The translations under genes were made by a program, and so were the position numbers. This document shows positions 17,048 to 25,311 of a stretch of 64,000 nucleotides of DNA, piece by piece. The notes under the pieces are model-generated. The model saw nothing but the letters and a program-made list of their open reading frames with translations. It did not search any database and had not been told where the DNA came from. Every line of letters begins with the position of its first letter. Within the stretch, counting starts at the first letter, position 1. This DNA comes from Petrimonas sp. IBARAKI (lineage in GTDB: Bacteria; Bacteroidota; Bacteroidia; Bacteroidales; Dysgonomonadaceae). Location: NCBI GenBank assembly GCA_002356435.2, contig AP018040.2:310001-374000 (forward strand), given 5' to 3'.

Positions 17048-18202
17048 CTACAGACGTTGCATGGTCCTTTCCACCATAGTTCGTTTCCAGGAAGGGAAAT
17101 CGCCTTCAATAATATGTTTACGGGCTTCCTGCATGAGCCAGGTGTAAAACGCAAGGTTATGCACCGATGCAATCTGTAACCCTAAAATTTCATTCGTGTT
17201 AATAAGGTGCCGCAGGTACGCTTTGCTGTAGAGGGTGTCTACGTATGAGGCACCTGCCTCTTCGATGGGAGAAAAATCCTTTTTCCACCGTTCGTTCCGC
17301 ATGTTCAGAATGCCGTTTTTGGTGAAAATCTGTCCGTTTCGGCCGTTTCGCGTAGGCATGATACAATCAAACATGTCTACACCTCGCTCTATACCCTCCA
17401 GAAGATTGGCCGGAGTACCTACTCCCATCAGATAGCGTGGTTTGTCCTTGGGCAGGATCTCGTTGACCAGTTCCACCATTTCGTACATTTTTTCCGTGGG
17501 CTCGCCCACGGCCAGTCCGCCAATGGCATTTCCATCCGCTTCAAACGAAGCCACATTTTCTGCTGCGCGGCGACGAAGGTCGGGATACACACATCCTTGC
17601 ACAATGGGAAACAGCGTTTGCTTGTATCCGTACAGGCCTTCGGTTTCGTTGAACCTGTCCATGCATCTTTTCAGCCAGCGCTCCGTGAGCTCGAGCGACT
17701 TTTTCGCATAGTCGTAATCGGCATCGCCGGGTGTGCATTCGTCAAAAGCCATCATGATGTCCGCTCCGATTATACGCTGGATGTCTACCACCTTCTCCGG
17801 AGAGAAAAAGTGTTTTGAACCGTCGATATGCGAGCGAAATTCAGCCCCCTCTTCTGTCAACTTCCGGTTTTCAGCCAGTGAAAATACCTGAAAGCCACCG
17901 CTATCTGTCAGAATGGGCCTCTCCCAGCTGTTGAACTTATGCAATCCTCCGGCAAGTTGCATAATATCCAATCCCGGCCGCAGGTAAAGGTGGTACGTGT
18001 TTCCCAGAATAATTTGCGCTTTGATGTCGTCTTTCAACTCAGTTATTTGCACGGCCTTCACGCTTCCCACGGTACCTACGGGCATAAATACGGGTGTTTT
18101 AATCTGTCCGTGGTCAGTTGTAATCAATCCTGCCCGCGCTTGCGAGGAGGAATCGGTATGTTGCAGTTCAAATTTCAAAACGATACAATTCTTTTGGTCC
18201 AA
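17048..18202 (-). CDS. tgt: tRNA-guanine transglycosylase
   Basis: Exchanges guanine for preQ1 at the wobble position of tRNAs with GUN anticodons, on the way to queuosine. The 384 residues include DSGGFQVFSLA with the active-site Asp, the GGLAVGEP substrate loop and DMFDCIMPTRNGRNG with the nucleophilic Asp. The usual zinc motif CxCxxC plus His near the C-terminus is missing: the aligned segment reads GASYVDTLYSKAYLRHL, then VHNLAFY. Otherwise intact. The start MDQKNC gives a few residues more than relatives beginning at the following KFELQ. First gene of a tgt-lptG unit. Confidence 0.95.
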   Translation of the reverse strand: MDQKNCIVLKFELQHTDSSSQARAGLITTDHGQIKTPVFMPVGTVGSVKAVQITELKDDIKAQIILGNTYHLYLRPGLDIMQLAGGLHKFNSWERPILTDSGGFQVFSLAENRKLTEEGAEFRSHIDGSKHFFSPEKVVDIQRIIGADIMMAFDECTPGDADYDYAKKSLELTERWLKRCMDRFNETEGLYGYKQTLFPIVQGCVYPDLRRRAAENVASFEADGNAIGGLAVGEPTEKMYEMVELVNEILPKDKPRYLMGVGTPANLLEGIERGVDMFDCIMPTRNGRNGQIFTKNGILNMRNERWKKDFSPIEEAGASYVDTLYSKAYLRHLINTNEILGLQIASVHNLAFYTWLMQEARKHIIEGDFPSWKRTMVERTMQRL

Positions 18203-18277
18203 CCGGGTTTTGTGTGAAAACCGTGCTTACTACTGCCGGACGCTGACAGCGAATAAGTCCTTAATCACAGAATACCC

Positions 18278-18311
18278 CTGGTCTCTTTTTATTACTGGTC
18301 TCTTTTTATTA
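18278..18311. repeat. Perfect 17-bp tandem duplication in the tgt leader
   Basis: CTGGTCTCTTTTTATTA occurs at 18278-18294 and again directly at 18295-18311. It lies between the tgt promoter box and the tgt start, in the transcribed leader. No function can be assigned. Confidence 0.9.
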
Positions 18312-18319
18312 ATTGAACG

Positions 18320-18327
18320 CAAAGATA
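18320..18327 (-). promoter_or_regulatory. -7 promoter box of tgt
   Basis: The minus strand reads TATCTTTG, about 117 bases before the tgt start. No well-spaced -33 element was seen. Confidence 0.4.
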
Positions 18328-18433
18328 AGAATTCTGCTCTCACAATCTTAGCAGTTGTGGATTAAAAATAGTTAGAGAGCATTTTGGATGAGTCTTCATC
18401 CGATGGCAAGATCTAAATTTTTCTGCCTTATTC

Positions 18434-18463
18434 TTGCAAATTCGGGCAAAAATGTTATCTTTG
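18434..18463 (+). promoter_or_regulatory. Promoter of the glycosyltransferase operon
   Basis: TTG (18434-18436) lies 19 bp ahead of TATCTTTG (18456-18463), a clear Bacteroidetes promoter. It leaves a leader of about 185 bases before the first ATG. Confidence 0.72.
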
Positions 18464-18654
18464 TAACCACCTGGACCGAATCTTTCTTCTGCAGCGCGTT
18501 TTTATTTACAACAACAAAACCTGATGGAAATCTATTCTCCATTTAGAAATTAGTACCGGGTTGTCAAAAGATAGACATCCTGGTAATTGCTTCTTCGATT
18601 CTCCGTAAATGAGCAAATTCAATCAATCGTAACAATTAATAAAACAACAAAAAG

Positions 18655-20886
18655 ATGAAAATTGCATACATTGGAACATACCCGCCCAGACAATGCGGAA
18701 TAGGTACATTCACAGAGAACCTGTGTAAATCCATAGCTTTGAATGTGCGGCAGAATACAAAAACTCACGCCAGCGTAATAGCTATTAACGATTCTAGCTC
18801 GTTGCAGGAATATGATTATCCGCCTGAAGTTAAGTTTGTTGTCCGTCAGAACTACCGTGAAGACTATATCAATGCAGCGGAACAGATCAACTTAAGCAAT
18901 TCCCGGGCTTGTATCCTTAATCACGAATTTGGAATCTTTGGAGGGGAGTCGGGGTTGTATATCCTTTCCCTTACTGACCGGTTGAAAATTCCACTTACCG
19001 TAGTTTTTCATACTGTCCTGAAAGAACCCTCTTTTCTGCAAAAAAACATCATCCGGAAAATCAATGAAACAGCTGCCAAAATAGTGGTGATGAGCAATAA
19101 GGCGGTAGAGTTGCTGATCGGTATTTACGATATACCTCCACACAAAATTGAAGTTATTGAACATGGTGTCCCTGACTATCAGGATGTTTCGCACGATGCG
19201 ATTAAAAAAGAGTACAATTTGAGCGACAGGAACGTGTTGCTTACGTTTGGTTTTTTAGGACGGAACAAAGGGATAGAGACCGTGATTGACGCGTTGCCCG
19301 CAGTAGTGCAAAAACATCCGTCATTGCTTTACATTGTTCTGGGAGCCACCCATCCCAACATCTTGAAGTATTCGGGCGAAGAGTACCGGAATTACTTAAA
19401 CAAATTGGTGAGGGATCGTAAATTGCAGGATAACGTGATTTTTCTTAAATCCTTCGTTACGGAAGATGTTCTTTTTGAATACCTGAGGGCATGTGATATA
19501 TACATAACTCCGTACAACAACAAAGAACAGATTACCAGCGGGACACTGGCTTACGCCGTAGGAGCTGGGGCTGCTGTATTGTCTACTCCATACTGGCATG
19601 CCGAGGAATTGTTGGCGGATGGGCGCGGACGCTTGTTTGATTTCAAAAAGCCGGAACAGTTGTCGGATATTTTGAACGAGTTGCTTGATCATCCCGAAAA
19701 GATGAACGCGTTGAGGGAGAAAGCGTATAATTACGGAATACAATTACGCTGGCCAACGATCGGGAAACGTTATCTCAAACTGCTTAACGCAGTGAAAGAT
19801 ACTCCCTTGGTGGCAAAGAAACCCCGAAAATCCTTCATCGAAGTTGAGCTTTTACCAGAATTTACCTTAGACCACGTGAAAAGGCTGACCGACGATACAG
19901 GCATCGTACAACATGCCCGTTATGGTATTCCTAATCTAAAAGAGGGCTATTGCCTGGACGACAACGCCCGTGCACTATTGATGTCGCTGATGGCTTACGG
20001 ACAAAACAAAGATCCGTTCGCGTTGGATTGTATGCGTATTTATCTCAGCTATATACAATACATGCAGACAGAGCAGGGTACATTCCGTAACTTCCTCAGT
20101 TTTAGGCGGGATTTTCTGGATAAAGAGGGTAGCGAAGATTCTTTCGGAAGAACGATCTGGGCGCTCGGATATCTTCTGTACGCTTCTCCAAACATCGCTT
20201 ACAGGGAGTTTGGCAAAGAATTGTTTGACAATTCGCGAAAGCACTTTTCTAGACTCGAACATTTGCGTGGTATTGCAGATACCGTCATAGGAATTAGCTA
20301 TTATCTGAGGAGCTTCCCGGGCGATGAATCCCTGCTGCAATTGATGAAAGAATTGGCCACCAAGCTTGCCGATTCTTATTTCGAGAACCGGGACGGGCAA
20401 TGGCAATGGTTTGAGCCGGCTCTTACCTATGACAATGCCGTGTTACCGTTAAGCCTTTTCCATGCGGCAGAGATTTCTGATGATGATGTTTTTAAGGAGA
20501 TTGCCGTGAAAACAGCTGCGTTTTTAGAGGAAGCCACGTTGAGTAAAGGATATCTTTCGCCCATAGGGAGTTACGGCTGGTACACGAAAGGTGGGGAACG
20601 GGCGAGGTTCGATCAGCAGGCCATCGATGTTATGGCAAATGTACAGTTGTATTTTCAGGCATTTAACGTTACCAGGAACCCGGATTATATTCAAAAAATG
20701 TTTCAATCTTTCCTGTGGTTTTTGGGTGAAAACGACTTACGTGTGCCGCTTTATGATTACGAAACGGGAGGATGTTGCGACGGGCTCAAAAAAGATGGCG
20801 TGAATAGGAATCAAGGTGCAGAGAGCACATTAGCCTATCTTATTTCTCACCTGACCGTTCTTAAGGCATGGGAGTGCGAATCATGA
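18655..20886 (+). CDS. GT4 glycosyltransferase fused to a large alpha-helical domain
   Basis: The N-terminal half (1 to about 385) is a GT-B glycosyltransferase of family 4: MKIAYIGTYPPRQCGIGTFTENL, FGFLGRNKGIETVIDAL and the acceptor/nucleotide motif region ending in GAAVLSTPYWHAEELL. The C-terminal half (about 395-735) is all helical, with repeated segments such as YCLDDNARALLMSL, SFGRTIWALGYLLYA and RFDQQAIDVMANVQLYF. It resembles the alpha/alpha toroids of glycoside hydrolases; this resemblance is by eye. Translation is coupled to the next glycosyltransferase, and a GH130 enzyme faces the pair. Likely cytoplasmic: no signal peptide or membrane helix. Product unknown; a beta-mannan is one guess. 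Confidence 0.85.
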   Translation: MKIAYIGTYPPRQCGIGTFTENLCKSIALNVRQNTKTHASVIAINDSSSLQEYDYPPEVKFVVRQNYREDYINAAEQINLSNSRACILNHEFGIFGGESGLYILSLTDRLKIPLTVVFHTVLKEPSFLQKNIIRKINETAAKIVVMSNKAVELLIGIYDIPPHKIEVIEHGVPDYQDVSHDAIKKEYNLSDRNVLLTFGFLGRNKGIETVIDALPAVVQKHPSLLYIVLGATHPNILKYSGEEYRNYLNKLVRDRKLQDNVIFLKSFVTEDVLFEYLRACDIYITPYNNKEQITSGTLAYAVGAGAAVLSTPYWHAEELLADGRGRLFDFKKPEQLSDILNELLDHPEKMNALREKAYNYGIQLRWPTIGKRYLKLLNAVKDTPLVAKKPRKSFIEVELLPEFTLDHVKRLTDDTGIVQHARYGIPNLKEGYCLDDNARALLMSLMAYGQNKDPFALDCMRIYLSYIQYMQTEQGTFRNFLSFRRDFLDKEGSEDSFGRTIWALGYLLYASPNIAYREFGKELFDNSRKHFSRLEHLRGIADTVIGISYYLRSFPGDESLLQLMKELATKLADSYFENRDGQWQWFEPALTYDNAVLPLSLFHAAEISDDDVFKEIAVKTAAFLEEATLSKGYLSPIGSYGWYTKGGERARFDQQAIDVMANVQLYFQAFNVTRNPDYIQKMFQSFLWFLGENDLRVPLYDYETGGCCDGLKKDGVNRNQGAESTLAYLISHLTVLKAWECES

Positions 20887-21911
20887 AAATAGCCGTTCTT
20901 GCCCCTATTGCCTGGAGGACACCTCCTCGCAAATATGGACCCTGGGAGCTGGTCGCTTCAACCATTACCGAAGAACTGGTGAGAAGAGGATTCGATGTGA
21001 CGCTTTTCGCAACCGGTGATTCCATTACCGGAGGGAAATTGTCGTATGCCTGCTCTCAAGGCTACGAGGAAGACAAAAATGTCGATCCGAAAGTAGCTGA
21101 ATGCCTGCACATCAGCTCCCTGATGGAGCGGGCCGGTGAGTTTGATATCATTCACAATCACTTTGATTTTCTCCCCCTGACCTATTCAAGGTTGATTGAA
21201 ACTCCAATGATAACCACCGTACACGGTTTTTCATCACCCAAGATTGTTCCCGTATACCAACGGTACAACGACATAAATCACTATGTATCCATCAGCTACT
21301 CCAATAGAAATGAACACCTGAGCTATATTGCCAATGTGTATAATGGAATCAATCCCCGAGATTTTACGTTCTGTCCTGCTGTGGGAGATTATCTGCTGTA
21401 TTTCGGCCGCATTCATCCCGACAAGGGTACGCGAGAAGCGATAGACATTGCTCTAAAAGCAAAAATGAAACTGATCATTGCAGGGTACATCCAGGATAAC
21501 GATTACTACAAAAGGGAGGTGCATCCTTTTGTTGACGGCCGGCAGATAGCCTATGTGGGAAATGCCGATCCCGTTCAACGGGATAAATTATTGGGCCAAG
21601 CCTATGCGTTGCTTCATCCGATTAACTTTGAAGAACCTTTTGGGTTAAGCGTTGCCGAAAGTATGTTCTGCGGTACACCGGTTATCGCTTTTAATAAAGG
21701 ATCGATGGAGGAACTGATCGAGCACGGGAAAAGTGGTTTTCTGGTCCGCAATGTGGATGAAGCCCTGGCGGTCTTACCCCGGATTGCGGAATTAGACCGC
21801 AGCGACTGTCGGCAACATGCCCAGTCAAGATTCTCGATAGAAAGATCCGTCGACGATTATGTGGAAGTGTACAAGAAGGTGCTATCGTTGCAGCGGGGTT
21901 GCACCTCTTAA
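20883..21911 (+). CDS. GT4 glycosyltransferase
   Basis: Retaining GT-B glycosyltransferase of 342 residues using a nucleotide sugar. The N-terminal acceptor loop is IAWRTPPRKYGPWELVAS. The donor-binding half has YFGRIHPDKGTREAI and the E-x7-E motif in EEPFGLSVAESMFCGTPVIAF. The start is placed at MKIAVLAP (20883), whose ATGA overlaps the stop of the previous gene; the frame extends five codons upstream, inside that gene. No membrane segment. Its 3' end overlaps the convergent GH130 gene by 4 bp, so the three genes form a tight unit, probably for one glycan. Confidence 0.9.
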   Translation: MKIAVLAPIAWRTPPRKYGPWELVASTITEELVRRGFDVTLFATGDSITGGKLSYACSQGYEEDKNVDPKVAECLHISSLMERAGEFDIIHNHFDFLPLTYSRLIETPMITTVHGFSSPKIVPVYQRYNDINHYVSISYSNRNEHLSYIANVYNGINPRDFTFCPAVGDYLLYFGRIHPDKGTREAIDIALKAKMKLIIAGYIQDNDYYKREVHPFVDGRQIAYVGNADPVQRDKLLGQAYALLHPINFEEPFGLSVAESMFCGTPVIAFNKGSMEELIEHGKSGFLVRNVDEALAVLPRIAELDRSDCRQHAQSRFSIERSVDDYVEVYKKVLSLQRGCTS

Positions 21912-23374
21912 TTATTCAAAATCTTATTTAATAATTTACGGACATTAACCGTCATGAACCCCGAGCCGGTATCTGACAATCCGTAGGGAACAATAAGCTC
22001 ATCATTATGGATGATGGACCCGCAGGAATAAACTACGTTGGGTACATATCCCTCTCTTTCTTCGTCGTTAGGGACAAGAAGGGGGTCCCTGAGCCTTCCG
22101 ATTTCTTTTGTGGGGTCATCCAAATCGAGCAGAGTCGCTCCTAGGGAATACTGACGCATCGGCCCTACGCCATGCGTAATTACCAGCCAGCCTTCGGAGG
22201 TTTCAATCGGGGCGCCGCAGTTCCCGATCTGAATAAACTCCCAGGAGTATTTCGGTTCCTGTATTTTGACAGGTGCCGGCCACACGTTTATGTTGTCTGA
22301 GAAGGCGATATAGCTGCTTATTCCGTCGATTCTGGACAACATAGCGTATTTGCCCTTGATTTTTCGGGGGAACAGCGCCAGGTTTTTATTCTGTGTCCCG
22401 TCGCCGTGAAGTGGTTTTATTTCAAACGTATAAAAATCTTTGGTCACGATTAGTTTCTGTAAAGCCGCATAGCCATCGTAGGCACTGTACGTGGCATAAT
22501 AGGTTGTTTCACCGTCATCATCGGTAAACTTCACAAAGCGGGCATCCTCAATACCTTTCCGCTCGGTATAGGACGTGGGAAAAATTACGCGTTCCGATAT
22601 GTGCGTATCGCGCGAGAAATGTATGGTGTAGTGCGAATCCGCCAACCAAATTATTTGCTTGACGGAACGCTGTACCTCCTCTTCCAGGTTGCTGTTGTTT
22701 GCCAGATATTCATATACCGATTTCAATAACTCTCCATAGATAAACTTGTCTGTCAAGGAATCCATTACCGGTTTTATGACGAGTTCATCAACTCCCATCT
22801 CATGAAGCTTAGCGTGAAAGCTTTTTTTATCGTAGATGTGTCTTTTTGTTACTTCGGCACTGTCAACATGGTATCCCGCTTTTTCAAACTCCAGTTCTCC
22901 CCGGTGATTTATCACCCCTGTTTGGAACACAATACTTGATATGTGTCCTTCGCCGGTTGCGCGAAAACTGACTATAATTCGTTTTGATCCTTCACTCAGG
23001 CCGGTTTGATCTGGAGATTCAACAATTGAGGGATTGAAAAAAGCCGCAGAGCTGATAGAATATTCCATGGAAAAATAGGAGCCGATCAGCAATTTCTTCA
23101 CCATGCTGATCTGCTCGGGTTCAGTGAGTGTGTTAGTGACAATTTCCATCGCTTTGCTATAGTGCTTTATGAATTTGTGTGTCAGGTTACGGTGCCGTTT
23201 TGAGAACTCTCTCAACGTGTACATCAATGTTTTGTCCGCATCGCTTTCATCCATTTCCAATACCTTTGTTATCAAAGCGCTTGTCCGCTCCTCACCCAAA
23301 TCCAGAAAACGGATGATTACTTGTTTGTAATTGGAATAAAACTTATTGGGTAAGCGGTTGATAATAATTTTCAT
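21908..23374 (-). CDS. GH130 family beta-mannoside phosphorylase/hydrolase
   Basis: GH130 enzymes phosphorolyse or hydrolyse beta-mannosides. In this 488-residue protein an N-terminal helical extension (1 to about 125) precedes the five-bladed propeller. Recognisable motifs are GIEDARFVKFTDDDG with the catalytic Asp, LSRIDGISSYIAFSDN, QIGNCGAPIETSEGWLVITHG and the closing IVPYGLSDTGSGF. Enzymes of this family with N-terminal helices include beta-1,2-mannoside phosphorylases. There is no signal peptide, so it acts in the cytoplasm, suiting phosphorolysis. Such proteins are often misnamed as a pesticidal crystal protein in databases. It has its own promoter and converges on the two GT4 genes. 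Confidence 0.88.
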   Translation of the reverse strand: MKIIINRLPNKFYSNYKQVIIRFLDLGEERTSALITKVLEMDESDADKTLMYTLREFSKRHRNLTHKFIKHYSKAMEIVTNTLTEPEQISMVKKLLIGSYFSMEYSISSAAFFNPSIVESPDQTGLSEGSKRIIVSFRATGEGHISSIVFQTGVINHRGELEFEKAGYHVDSAEVTKRHIYDKKSFHAKLHEMGVDELVIKPVMDSLTDKFIYGELLKSVYEYLANNSNLEEEVQRSVKQIIWLADSHYTIHFSRDTHISERVIFPTSYTERKGIEDARFVKFTDDDGETTYYATYSAYDGYAALQKLIVTKDFYTFEIKPLHGDGTQNKNLALFPRKIKGKYAMLSRIDGISSYIAFSDNINVWPAPVKIQEPKYSWEFIQIGNCGAPIETSEGWLVITHGVGPMRQYSLGATLLDLDDPTKEIGRLRDPLLVPNDEEREGYVPNVVYSCGSIIHNDELIVPYGLSDTGSGFMTVNVRKLLNKILNN

Positions 23375-23431
23375 ACGATGTAGTATTTAAAAGAATTGGC
23401 AGGGGTTATTCTTCGGAATAGGACCCTGAAA

Positions 23432-23463
23432 CAAACTTACATCAATAAAAAGACATATTCAAA
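23432..23463 (-). promoter_or_regulatory. Promoter of the GH130 gene
   Basis: The minus strand reads TTTG (23463-23460), 20 bp, then TAAGTTTG (23439-23432), a good -33/-7 pair about 58 bases before the GH130 ATG. Confidence 0.68.
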
Positions 23464-23566
23464 TATCAACGCATAAAAATTCTCCAACCTTGTTAAGAAA
23501 AAGGGAGGATAATTGTCAAATTTCCGTTTTAGATGAAACGGTATGGTGCATCTGAAAATAATATGC

Positions 23567-23574
23567 TATTTTTG
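23567..23574 (+). promoter_or_regulatory. -7 promoter box of lipA
   Basis: TATTTTTG matches TAnnTTTG, 44 bases before the lipA ATG at 23619. A GTG in frame at 23574 overlaps the box and is therefore an unlikely start. Confidence 0.5.
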
Positions 23575-23618
23575 TGGCACACTTTATTATTAATCACAGC
23601 AAAGAAAAATGTTACATC

Positions 23619-24461
23619 ATGATGCAAAGAAAACCCGACTGGCTTAAAATTGAGCTCCCTCAAGGGAAGCAATACCTCGATATAAAGGAAGTTATCGCAA
23701 GAAATAAACTCCACACCATTTGTGTGAGCGGCAAGTGTCCTAATCTGGCGGAATGCTGGGGAAACGGAACGGCAACATTTATGATTCTGGGAGAAATATG
23801 TACCCGTTCCTGTGGCTTCTGTGCTACGAAAACCGGCAAACCCTTACCGGTAGACTGGGATGAACTGGACAGGCTGGCCGACACAATTTCCAAAATGAAC
23901 CTGAAACATTGTGTAATAACCAGTGTTGACAGAGATGACCTGAGGGATTATGGCGCGGAGTTCTGGGCGGAAACCATCAGGTACGTAAAGAAAAAGAATC
24001 CGGGAATTACCCTGGAAACACTGATTCCTGATTTTCTGGGAAAAGCAGAGCTTATTCATAAAGTAATCGATGCCGGCCCGGAGATAATCTCGCACAATAT
24101 GGAAACTGTACGTAGGCTCACACCGCTGGTGCGTAGTCGCGCTAAATATGACATAAGCCTGAAAACCATTGAAACCGTGGCAAAAAGTAACAAAAGCAAA
24201 CCAAAATCGGGAATGATGGTTGGTTTGGGAGAGACACCTGAGGAGGTGGTGCAAACTATGGATGACCTGAGGGCTGTTGGATGCAAGGTGCTGACGATCG
24301 GGCAATACCTTCAGCCTACACGCAAGCATCTTCCTGTGAGTGAGTTTATATCCCCCGACCAGTTCAAGGAATACAAGAGGATAGGACTGGAAAAAGGATT
24401 CGAGTTTGTGGAAAGTGGCCCGTTGGTGCGTTCTTCCTACCGGGCAGAAAGGCACGTATAA
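23619..24461 (+). CDS. lipA: Lipoyl synthase
   Basis: Radical SAM enzyme that inserts two sulfurs into octanoyl groups on lipoyl domains of 2-oxoacid dehydrogenases and the glycine cleavage system. The 280 residues (MMQRKPDWLKIELP start) carry both clusters: the auxiliary cluster cysteines in CVSGKCPNLAEC and the radical SAM triad CTRSCGFC. The C-terminal RSSYRAERH with its cluster-binding serine is present. It lies 19 bp ahead of lipB, its pathway partner. A second ATG at 23622 is equally possible. Confidence 0.96.
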   Translation: MMQRKPDWLKIELPQGKQYLDIKEVIARNKLHTICVSGKCPNLAECWGNGTATFMILGEICTRSCGFCATKTGKPLPVDWDELDRLADTISKMNLKHCVITSVDRDDLRDYGAEFWAETIRYVKKKNPGITLETLIPDFLGKAELIHKVIDAGPEIISHNMETVRRLTPLVRSRAKYDISLKTIETVAKSNKSKPKSGMMVGLGETPEEVVQTMDDLRAVGCKVLTIGQYLQPTRKHLPVSEFISPDQFKEYKRIGLEKGFEFVESGPLVRSSYRAERHV

Positions 24462-24480
24462 ACGTTGAACTTTTCTACCT

Positions 24481-25197
24481 ATGGACAACAAAAAAGTAAG
24501 CTTTCAAAATCTTGGCCGCATTCGTTACAAAAAGGCCTGGGATTTGCAGGAAGAACTGTTTCAATCGGTGGTGGATGCAAAGGTTCATCACACCCTGCCC
24601 AAACCGCAATACCTGCTTTTTTGCGAACACGAGCCGGTGTATACCCTGGGAAAGAGTGGCAACAGGCAGAATCTTCTTATTGCCGAACAGGTGTGTAGAA
24701 GCAAAAATATCGATTATTACCCCATCGACCGGGGTGGAGACATTACTTACCACGGTCCGGGACAACTGGTAGCGTACCCCATCATAGATATGGAAGAGTT
24801 TCATGTCGGGGTAAAGGCATATGTTCATAAACTGGAGGAGGTGGTCATTCAAACTCTTCGGCCGTACGGAATTGCTGCGGAGAAGGACGAGAAAGCCATG
24901 GGGGTCTGGATCGATGCGCAACGTCCTGCCAAAGCCCGTAAGATCTGTGCCATCGGTGTGCGTACCAGCCGGTTTGTAACCATGCACGGCCTGGCGCTCA
25001 ATGTAAACACCGATCTGGCGTACTTCAACTACATCAATCCCTGCGGGTTTACCGACAGAGGAGTAACGTCCATGCAGAAGGAACTGGGTAGGGAAGTGGA
25101 TTTTGAGGAAGTTACGTACAGGATGAAAGCAGCATTCTCGGATGTGTTTGGAATGAAGGTGGTTGAGGAACTATGTAGTCCTACGCCGTCTTTTTGA
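24481..25197 (+). CDS. lipB: Octanoyl-ACP:protein octanoyltransferase
   Basis: Transfers octanoate from acyl carrier protein to lipoyl domains, the step before LipA. The 238 residues include GGDITYHGPGQLVAYPI, the catalytic lysine region KICAIGVRTSRFVTMHGLALNV and the catalytic cysteine in NPCGFTDRGVTSM. It is intact and of usual length. In an operon with lipA, which makes a complete endogenous lipoylation route. Confidence 0.96.
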   Translation: MDNKKVSFQNLGRIRYKKAWDLQEELFQSVVDAKVHHTLPKPQYLLFCEHEPVYTLGKSGNRQNLLIAEQVCRSKNIDYYPIDRGGDITYHGPGQLVAYPIIDMEEFHVGVKAYVHKLEEVVIQTLRPYGIAAEKDEKAMGVWIDAQRPAKARKICAIGVRTSRFVTMHGLALNVNTDLAYFNYINPCGFTDRGVTSMQKELGREVDFEEVTYRMKAAFSDVFGMKVVEELCSPTPSF

Positions 25198-25245
25198 TGG
25201 CTAGTCACTCTGCGGGATATGCCCGCCTGGTGGCGAGTATCGGGT

Positions 25246-25280
25246 AAAAAAACGGCATGATGTTCGAAAACATCATGCCG
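25246..25280 (-). terminator. Strong terminator of the Ig-like lipoprotein gene
   Basis: CGGCATGATGTT (25253-25264) and AACATCATGCCG (25269-25280) form a perfect 12-bp stem with a 4-base loop. On the minus strand it is followed by seven T residues (25252-25246), so it serves the gene at 25312-25635. On the plus strand only A residues follow. Confidence 0.88.
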
Positions 25281-25311
25281 AAAACATATGTAGATCTGTT
25301 TAATTATACCA

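Larger units (their letters stand above)
18203..18654. other. Divergent promoter region between tgt and the glycosyltransferase operon
   Basis: A 452-bp gene-free stretch. It holds the tgt -7 box, the 17-bp tandem repeat, a full promoter for the rightward glycosyltransferases and a leader of about 185 bases. In the leader a 9-codon frame (18524-18553, MEIYSPFRN) ends immediately before a 7-bp hairpin, TACCGGG (18554-18560) with CCTGGTA (18579-18585). No T run follows the hairpin. No RNA gene was recognised. Confidence 0.6.

Noticed and set aside
17023-17172. N-terminal extension of the LptG-type permease into tgt
   Set aside because: It would overlap the last 41 codons of tgt, while a good family start lies at 17022, 25 bp after tgt.
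18203-18330. preQ1 riboswitch in the tgt leader
   Set aside because: No compact H-type pseudoknot with the characteristic A-rich tail could be recognised; only a tandem repeat is present.
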